Assembly: GCA_947631805.1 (NCBI GenBank)
Contig: CANRNA010000018.1
Location: 1-15,348 of the forward strand
Source of the DNA: an uncultured Oscillospiraceae bacterium
GTDB taxonomy: Bacteria; Bacillota; Clostridia; Oscillospirales; Oscillospiraceae
Reading direction: 5' to 3'
Length of the DNA stretch: 15,348 bases
Shown here: positions 1-4,271 of the stretch, piece by piece
How the letters are laid out: the number at the start of each line of letters is the position of its first letter
How positions within the stretch are numbered: the stretch's first letter is position 1
Translations under genes and position numbers: made by a program
Notes under the pieces: generated by a model
Seen by the model: only the letters and a program-made list of their open reading frames with translations
What the model was told of the DNA's origin: nothing
Databases searched by the model: none

Positions 1-7
1 TTTCCTC

Positions 8-38
8 TTGACCTTCCCCCTGGTGGAAGGATTACAAT
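8..38 (+). promoter_or_regulatory. MerR-type promoter/operator
   Basis: TTGACC (8-13) and TACAAT (33-38) are separated by 19 bp, the over-long spacer typical of promoters activated by MerR proteins through DNA distortion. The spacer holds a near-perfect dyad at 12-30: CCTTCC pairs with GGAAGG, and 8 of 9 base pairs around T21 match. The dyad and the MerR gene 24 bp downstream strongly suggest autoregulation. Spacing and dyad are seen directly; binding by this MerR is inferred. Confidence 0.85.
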
Positions 39-61
39 ACGGTCGAAGAGGGTGACACCGG

Positions 62-712
62 GTGAAGATAAACGAGGCAGAGGCCTTGGTGGGCGTGACG
101 AAAAAGAACATCCGCTTTTACGAGCAGGAGGGGCTGCTGTCCCCCCGGCGCAACAGTGAAAACGGCTATCGGGATTATTCCGAGGCGGAGGTGGAGGCCC
201 TTCGGCGCATCAAGCTCATGCGAAAGCTGGGCGTGCCCATCTCGGAGATACGCAGCATGCAGGAGAACCGGCAGAGCGTGGGAGACTGCATGCGTCGGCA
301 CCTGGTGCTGCTGGAGCGGGAAAAGCGGAGCCTGGAGGAGTCCATGCGCCTGTGCTCCCTCCTGAAGGAGCGGCAGACGCCCCTAGGGGAGCTGGACGCC
401 GGGGCGGTGCTGGAGGAGATGGAAAAGCTGGAGCGGGCGGGAGCCACCTTCCAAAACAAGCAGCGGCAGGACACGCATGTGCGCTACGCGGCCCCGGTGA
501 TCGCCGCGTTGGTGATGATAGGGCTGATGGGGGCCATTATCGGGCTGTTCGCCTGGGCCTATATGGCCGACCCGGCGGACGCGCCGCCGCTCTGGCTGCT
601 GGCAGTGCTGATGATGATCCCGCTGGGTGTCATCGGCGGGGTGCTCCTGGCGCTCATCCAGCGGATACGGGAGATAGGGAGAGATGAGGTCAACGATGCG
701 AAAAAATACTAA
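62..712 (+). CDS. MerR-family regulator with membrane tail
   Basis: One-component transcriptional regulator. Residues 1-70 form a MerR winged helix (starting MKINEAEALVGV, then NIRFYEQEGLL and NGYRDYSEAEV), followed by a coiled-coil dimerisation helix at about 75-130. Where a soluble MerR would carry a ligand domain, this protein has two hydrophobic segments at about 143-168 and 176-200 and a short charged cytosolic tail. It is therefore probably membrane-anchored and senses something in or at the membrane. The start is GTG, supported by GAGGGTG 8 nt upstream and by the operator just before it. It opens a four-gene operon with overlapping genes. Its tail (RIREI...NDAKKY) matches the tails of the next two proteins. 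Family assignment is secure; the signal sensed is unknown. Confidence 0.9.
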   Translation: MKINEAEALVGVTKKNIRFYEQEGLLSPRRNSENGYRDYSEAEVEALRRIKLMRKLGVPISEIRSMQENRQSVGDCMRRHLVLLEREKRSLEESMRLCSLLKERQTPLGELDAGAVLEEMEKLERAGATFQNKQRQDTHVRYAAPVIAALVMIGLMGAIIGLFAWAYMADPADAPPLWLLAVLMMIPLGVIGGVLLALIQRIREIGRDEVNDAKKY

Positions 713-962
713 AAAGAAACTTGCCCCCATCGTGACGGCGCTCGTGGTGGCGGCGGTGGCGCTGCCCATCGTTGTGGGCGTCATGAAGGCCATAGGGCTC
801 ATCGGCTTTCTGAGCCGGAAGGGCGTGGGCCTGGCCGTTCTGGCCGTCCTGGTCATCTACGGTCTGGTGGCGGCCGCCATTTTCGTGGGGGTGCTGGCGG
901 CCATGCGGGAGCGCCTGCGGGAGATAGACGGAGGGGAAGAGGATGAAGCCAAAAAATACTGA
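684..962 (+). CDS. Small two-helix membrane protein of the MerR operon (first)
   Basis: A 92-residue protein of unknown function. A Lys/Arg-rich N-terminus is followed by hydrophobic segments at about 13-35 and 48-72 and a charged C-terminal tail ending RLREIDGGEEDEAKKY. That tail is nearly the same as the tail of the preceding MerR protein and of the next ORF. The gene overlaps the MerR gene by 29 nt, so translation is probably coupled. The ATG at 684 has GGGAG just upstream; an ATG at 699 (87 residues) is an alternative, with GATGAGG in front of it. No catalytic motif is visible. It could be a partner that assembles with the membrane part of the MerR protein, but that is inference. Confidence 0.8.
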   Translation: MRSTMRKNTKKKLAPIVTALVVAAVALPIVVGVMKAIGLIGFLSRKGVGLAVLAVLVIYGLVAAAIFVGVLAAMRERLREIDGGEEDEAKKY

Positions 963-1206
963 CGGGCAGGCAAAACGCCGCAAGGACGCCCTGCGGGGCG
1001 CGGTGACGGCCACCGTCACCCAACTGGCCATAGGGGCGCTGCTGCTGTGGCTGCGGTCGGGCTGCCCGGCCGGGAGCGTGCTGAGCAAGGTACTGCTGGT
1101 CATACTGGTCCTGGAATTGGGGAGCATCGTCCCCATCTGGATAAATCTCAAAATCAGACTGAAAGAAATCGAAGGAGGAGAAGAAAATGCTGCTGCTCAA
1201 TATTGA
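943..1206 (+). CDS. Small two-helix membrane protein of the MerR operon (second)
   Basis: An 87-residue membrane protein of unknown function, overlapping the previous gene by 20 nt. The N-terminus is polar and basic, hydrophobic segments lie at about 18-37 and 46-68, and the cytosolic tail reads RLKEIEGGEENAAAQY. The GAGGGGAAGAGG stretch just before the ATG supplies the ribosome binding site. Layout and tail make it a divergent relative of the 684-962 product and of the MerR membrane tail, consistent with duplication of a two-helix module within one operon. No other domain is recognisable. Confidence 0.8.
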   Translation: MKPKNTDGQAKRRKDALRGAVTATVTQLAIGALLLWLRSGCPAGSVLSKVLLVILVLELGSIVPIWINLKIRLKEIEGGEENAAAQY

Positions 1207-1504
1207 CTACATCCCCGGCCCGCCCCGGGAGATAGAGGCCCTGGGACTGGTGAAGGGCACGGTGGTGCAGTCGAAAAACTTCGGCAAGGACTTTATGGCC
1301 GGGATGAAGACCCTGGTGGGCGGTGAGATAACCGGCTACACGGAGATGCTCACCGAGGCCCGGCAGATCGCCACCAAGCGCATGGTGGACGAGGCGGAGG
1401 CCCTGGGCGCGGACGCCGTTTTGAACATCCGCTTCGGTTCGTCCTCCGTCATGCAGGGCGCGGCGGAGATCGTGGCCTACGGCACAGCGGTGAAGTACAA
1501 GTAA
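1187..1504 (+). CDS. YbjQ/UPF0145 family protein
   Basis: Small cytosolic protein of the YbjQ/UPF0145 family (often named heavy-metal-binding domain protein). Family features are visible in order: LGLVKGTVV at about 20-28, GGEITGYTEML around 45-55, the AR.IATKRM helix, and the conserved LGADAVLNIRF segment near 83-93. At 105 residues it is full length for the family, whose known structures are pentameric rings. Its biochemical role is not established. The start is supported by a strong GAAGGAGGAG 5 nt upstream, and the gene overlaps the previous one by 20 nt, so it belongs to the MerR operon. A link between this family and a membrane-anchored MerR regulator suggests an envelope or metal stress response, but that is inference. 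Confidence 0.85.
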   Translation: MLLLNIDYIPGPPREIEALGLVKGTVVQSKNFGKDFMAGMKTLVGGEITGYTEMLTEARQIATKRMVDEAEALGADAVLNIRFGSSSVMQGAAEIVAYGTAVKYK

Positions 1505-1529
1505 ACCCGACATCTAAAAACTACAGCCC

Positions 1530-1562
1530 GGGGCGGGAGCATCGGTCAGATGCTCCCGCCCC
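1530..1562. terminator. Hairpin closing the MerR operon
   Basis: A perfect 13-bp GC-rich stem (1530-1542 with 1550-1562) with a 7-nt loop, 25 nt after the stop of the YbjQ-family gene. It lacks a clean T-run, but sits between converging units. Its GGGAGCAT core recurs in hairpins at 8447, 10199 and 11716. Confidence 0.7.
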
Positions 1563-1618
1563 GTGGAATTTATATTCGCCCGCCTTCTTCGCCTCCGCCC
1601 CGGCGTTCCGGCCAGCCT

Positions 1619-1644
1619 CATGCCCCAAAAAAGAGAGGGGCATG
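1619..1644. terminator. Hairpin downstream of the HEPN gene
   Basis: CATGCCCC (1619-1626) pairs perfectly with GGGGCATG (1637-1644) around a 10-nt loop. It lies 19 nt past the stop of the minus-strand HEPN gene. On that strand the T-run falls in the loop rather than after the stem, so terminator function is only plausible. Confidence 0.4.
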
Positions 1645-1662
1645 ACCATTGTGTGCATACTT

Positions 1663-2064
1663 TCAGAGTATTCCTTGGCCGTGAAGATAGCCTTCTATCT
1701 CGGATATGAGCTGGTATGCTTGTCCGAAGACCTCCGCCGCCTCTTCCTCCGTGGCGTTATAGAAGTCCTCGTAGTCCGCCTGTTCCCGCAGCTCAGACGC
1801 ATTGCGGATGATCTTGGATATTTCCTTTCCAAACACGCCCGTTTTAACATACTGCTGGTTAAAATGTGCGATCACGCCGCTGTGCTTGCTGCTGTCAAAT
1901 CCGTCCAGCGCGTTCACCGCCCGTATCGCATGAAAAATTGCATAGTAGGAACGGTTTATCGACGAACGGAAGCTGGCGTTGTGCAAGAGCAGTTCCGCCG
2001 TCTGAAGCTCTTCCTTCGCCCGTCCGAAGCGGTGCGCGGACAGCGCCGTCAAGCTGCCTGCCAT
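1663..2064 (-). CDS. HEPN-domain protein (putative MNT/HEPN toxin)
   Basis: A 133-residue HEPN protein of the UPF0332/PF05168 type. The four-helix fold is recognisable from an N-terminal helix (HRFGRAKEELQTAELLL) and the signature helix NRSYYAIFHAIRA, which carries R38-x6-H45, the arrangement used as an RNase active site in HEPN toxins. The C-terminal helix contains YNATEEEAAEVF. The ATG at 2064 overlaps the upstream nucleotidyltransferase gene by 16 nt, so the two are translationally coupled in the order MNT then HEPN, as in toxin-antitoxin pairs where the nucleotidyltransferase modifies and silences the HEPN protein. A longer frame from 2118 exists but would lie further inside the partner gene. 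Toxicity is inferred from family and context. Confidence 0.8.
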   Translation of the reverse strand: MAGSLTALSAHRFGRAKEELQTAELLLHNASFRSSINRSYYAIFHAIRAVNALDGFDSSKHSGVIAHFNQQYVKTGVFGKEISKIIRNASELREQADYEDFYNATEEEAAEVFGQAYQLISEIEGYLHGQGIL

Positions 2065-2378
2065 AGCACGATGCCGTCCTCTCTTATATTTTTGTAAAAC
2101 GGGAGCGTATCCTTCCATTCCGAAAACTTCTCATAATCGATGCACAGAACAGACAGGACCCTGCCGCAGGCGAGTTCCAGGTCAACGACCAGGTCGAGCA
2201 TTTTCTCCCGCATCGCCTTCGTCGCGCCCGGGTGAAGCAGGATCGCCACATCAACGTCCGATTCGTCCGTCTGGGTCCCGCGCGCTGTCGAGCCGTACAG
2301 AATGACGCTGTCGATCAAATCGCCATATATCCTCCGCAGACCCGGCGTCAGCTCTTGCAGTGCAAGCTCGATCGTCAC
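2049..2378 (-). CDS. MNT-type minimal nucleotidyltransferase (putative antitoxin)
   Basis: A 109-residue minimal nucleotidyltransferase. The active-site motif is intact: G29-S30-T31-A32-R33-G34 followed by D41-V-D43, the two metal-binding aspartates. The length is typical for a stand-alone MNT domain. The start is GTG, with AGGAGG 9 nt upstream. It is the first gene of a pair with the HEPN gene, overlapping it by 16 nt. In studied MNT/HEPN systems the MNT protein transfers nucleotides onto the HEPN partner and neutralises it; here that role is inferred. A TATACT box lies 35 nt upstream inside a palindrome, which suggests autoregulation. Confidence 0.85.
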   Translation of the reverse strand: MTIELALQELTPGLRRIYGDLIDSVILYGSTARGTQTDESDVDVAILLHPGATKAMREKMLDLVVDLELACGRVLSVLCIDYEKFSEWKDTLPFYKNIREDGIVLWQAA

Positions 2379-2412
2379 TATCTCCCGCCTCCTTGCCTTT
2401 GGTATCTAAATG

Positions 2413-2449
2413 CAGTATAGCATATCGCCGGAGGCGGGATGCTATACTG
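2413..2449. promoter_or_regulatory. Palindrome over the MNT/HEPN promoter
   Basis: CAGTATAGCAT (2413-2423) and ATGCTATACTG (2439-2449) form a perfect 11-bp inverted repeat with an inner CGCC/GGCG stem. On the minus strand the proximal arm holds TATACT, a good -10 box placed 35 nt before the MNT start. No convincing -35 is seen. A candidate operator for autoregulation of the MNT/HEPN pair. Confidence 0.5.
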
Positions 2450-2502
2450 TGACATGTTTTGCGGTTCCGGCGTCAGCCGGGAGCGAAACGTCTAAAATCA
2501 AA

Positions 2503-2531
2503 CTATAATAGCCACATCGTGGCTATTATAG
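2503..2531. repeat. 13-bp perfect AT-rich inverted repeat
   Basis: CTATAATAGCCAC (2503-2515) and its exact complement (2519-2531) are separated by only 3 nt. Each arm contains a TATAAT, one per strand. It may be a bidirectional terminator or a promoter/operator; the sequence alone does not decide. Confidence 0.6.
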
Positions 2532-2585
2532 CATGAATGACCCGGAAGTAAAAGGTTTTTCGTCCCCCGACAGCCCCTGTGCGTT

Positions 2586-2618
2586 CATCCCACGGCGCGT
2601 TTCCGGCGCCGTGGGATG
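2586..2618. terminator. Hairpin downstream of the CorA-type gene
   Basis: A perfect 13-bp stem (2586-2598 with 2606-2618) with a 7-nt loop, starting 5 nt after the stop of the minus-strand CorA-type gene. No T-run follows, but position and strength fit transcript ending or 3' protection. Confidence 0.6.
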
Positions 2619-2623
2619 TGTGT

Positions 2624-3541
2624 TTACCAAAACTTTTTCTTTTTTGTTATCCACAGGCACAGCAGGACGATGGCCACGCTGGCCGCGATGACCACCGGAT
2701 AGCCGTACCGCCACGTGAGCTCCGGCATCCCGGCGAAGTTCATCCCGTACCACCCGGTCACCAGGGTCAGGGGGAGAAAAATGGTGGTGACGATGGTCAG
2801 CGCCTTCATGATGCGGTTCTGCCGGATGTCTATCTCCGCCTGGAAAAGCTCCCGCACCTGGAGCCCGTATTCCCGCAGGGTCTGGGCCTCGCTCTGGAGC
2901 CGCCCGATGCGCTTTTCCAGCATGTGGAGCTGTTGCAGCTCGCTGTCACGGAAGGAGCCGGTCTCGTTCTCCTGGAGGGTGCAGACCATGTCCTCCATCT
3001 GGGTGTAATACCGTATCCACCGGGCGGTCTCCTTGCGCAGGGCCGTCATCTCGGGATTGAGGTCTTCCAGCTGTCCTGCCAAGATCGCGTCCTCCAGCCG
3101 GGTCAGCCGCTCCTCCATCTCCTGAAGGTGGTGCAGGTCCTTGGCCAGCAGCATCTCCAAAAACTCACAGAAAAAGCTGCCGGGGTCCGTCCCCGTCTGC
3201 CCTCCCTCCCGACAAAGCCGCTGGACCATGGAGCGGCCCGTGCCGGTGTCGTCGCACAGAACGGCCCATCGGCCGGTCAGAAGATACCCGAAGGCGATAG
3301 GTCTGCCGTCCTTGGTCTGTCTGGGGGGCACGATGGAGCCGCAGATACTTCCGTGGCGGGTCTCCGCCTTGCACACCCTGGCGTCACGGGGAGAGGGCGT
3401 GTGGCAGAGGATGTCTCCAAGCCCCGGCACAGACGTCCTCTGGGCCAGCTCCTCCGACGTGAGAAGAACAAGGACGCTCTCCCCGTCCCCTGCCCCGCTC
3501 TCCACGGGGACCAGCCCGGCGCTGATGTTATACTGGTACAT
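2624..3541 (-). CDS. corA: CorA-family divalent cation channel
   Basis: A 305-residue member of the CorA/MIT family of Mg2+ (or Co2+/Ni2+) channels. The N-terminal half is the cytosolic alpha/beta domain. Long charged helices at about 130-240 match the funnel stalk. Near the C-terminus come a first transmembrane helix (about 246-264), the signature Y-G-M-N-F with GMN at 266-268, a short loop, a second helix (about 281-299) and a basic KKKKFW tail. Motif order and length are normal. Which ion is transported cannot be read from sequence. The gene lies 37 nt after the acidic 13-residue-repeat protein on the same strand, so the two are probably co-transcribed. GAGGACG sits 7 nt before the ATG. 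Confidence 0.92.
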   Translation of the reverse strand: MYQYNISAGLVPVESGAGDGESVLVLLTSEELAQRTSVPGLGDILCHTPSPRDARVCKAETRHGSICGSIVPPRQTKDGRPIAFGYLLTGRWAVLCDDTGTGRSMVQRLCREGGQTGTDPGSFFCEFLEMLLAKDLHHLQEMEERLTRLEDAILAGQLEDLNPEMTALRKETARWIRYYTQMEDMVCTLQENETGSFRDSELQQLHMLEKRIGRLQSEAQTLREYGLQVRELFQAEIDIRQNRIMKALTIVTTIFLPLTLVTGWYGMNFAGMPELTWRYGYPVVIAASVAIVLLCLWITKKKKFW

Positions 3542-3578
3542 GGCGTATCGTCCTCAGCGGCGCGTTTTGCGGCGCCTG

Positions 3579-4019
3579 TCAGCGCTTTTTGAGCGCCTTC
3601 CGCGCGTCGCGCACGTCCTTTTCCAGCTCCTCCAGGGCGGCGTCCACGCTCTCGGCGATATACTCATCCGCCAGCATGAGCATATACAGGTCCGCGGCGG
3701 CGGCGATCATGGCCTCCTCCACCTCTTCGCCCAGGCCCAGGACGGTCACTTCCTCGCTGCCCGCCTCGTAGTAGAAAACGGCATCGGGAACTCCGTTGTG
3801 GTCGGTGTCCACAAAATAGAGATCGAACTCCCCGTCGCCGGTCAGGTCCACCGCGATGGTGTCAATGTCGCCGTCGGTGTTCTCATCGATCAGCGCCACG
3901 TCTGCCTGTTTGTCGCCGTCAAGGTCCAGCAGTATCTCGTGCCGACTGCCGCGCACCAGGAGCTTGCGCAGGTCCTTGTCAAGCTTCAGCTTTGTCTTTG
4001 TCTTCAGTAGGGTCCCCAT
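3579..4019 (-). CDS. Acidic protein with four 13-residue DxDxDG-like repeats
   Basis: A 146-residue acidic protein not assigned to a named family. Residues 32-83 are four exact 13-residue units beginning at D32, D45, D58 and D71, with the pattern D-x-[DNT]-x-[DN]-G/x-x-x-D followed by alternating hydrophobics. This resembles calcium loops of EF-hand, dockerin and thrombospondin type-3 repeats. An amphipathic, largely helical C-terminus (about 90-146) follows. There is no signal peptide, so it is probably cytosolic. The ATG at 4019 is chosen over 4037 because GGAGGA lies exactly 7 nt upstream. Being first in a two-gene unit with CorA suggests metal sensing or buffering, but that is inference. 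Confidence 0.75.
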   Translation of the reverse strand: MGTLLKTKTKLKLDKDLRKLLVRGSRHEILLDLDGDKQADVALIDENTDGDIDTIAVDLTGDGEFDLYFVDTDHNGVPDAVFYYEAGSEEVTVLGLGEEVEEAMIAAAADLYMLMLADEYIAESVDAALEELEKDVRDARKALKKR

Positions 4020-4050
4020 CGTTATTTCCTCCGTCATTCAATATGTCATT

Positions 4051-4088
4051 GGCACAGATGTGCCATAGCTATTATAGCACATAGTGCC
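4051..4088 (-). promoter_or_regulatory. Promoter of the acidic protein/CorA unit with flanking palindromes
   Basis: On the minus strand a perfect TATAAT (complement of 4071-4076) lies about 50 nt before the acidic-protein start. It is flanked by the palindromes GGCACAGATGTGCC (4051-4064) and GCACATAGTGC (4077-4087), which share GCAC half-sites. No good -35 is present, as in activator-dependent or repressed promoters. Operator function is inferred. Confidence 0.5.
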
Positions 4089-4152
4089 CTAATGAAGAAT
4101 AGGCAAATCCACTTTTTTGACCAAACCCACCTCCCCGCCCTCCGGAAAGCCC

Positions 4153-4181
4153 TTGACAAGGAGGCCCGAAAGGGGGATATT
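4153..4181 (+). promoter_or_regulatory. Candidate promoter of the uvrA-like gene
   Basis: TTGACA (4153-4158) is followed after 17 bp by GATATT (4176-4181), a perfect -35 with a weak -10. The leader to the start is about 85 nt and contains a hairpin at 4191-4214 (10 bp, 3-nt loop, one bulged G). The position suits the gene; activity is inferred. Confidence 0.45.
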
Positions 4182-4271
4182 AGGAACAGTTCCCGGGCGC
4201 TGAGCGCCGCGGGACCCACGCCCCGGTGCAGTATGGGCGTCGAGCGGAAATACCACACAAAACAGGATGAA

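Noticed and set aside
2579..3592. 337-codon plus-strand frame opposite CorA
   Set aside because: Shadow frame; the minus strand encodes the GMN-motif channel.
4191..4214. T-box or other riboswitch in the uvrA-like leader
   Set aside because: Only a simple hairpin is present; no T-box AGGGTGG-type element or known riboswitch core is visible.
4092..4271. 60-residue N-terminal extension of the UvrA-like protein
   Set aside because: No ribosome binding site at 4092, no UvrA similarity in the extension, and it would cover the candidate promoter and a leader hairpin. The family normally starts shortly before IKIRGGRVHNLKNI.
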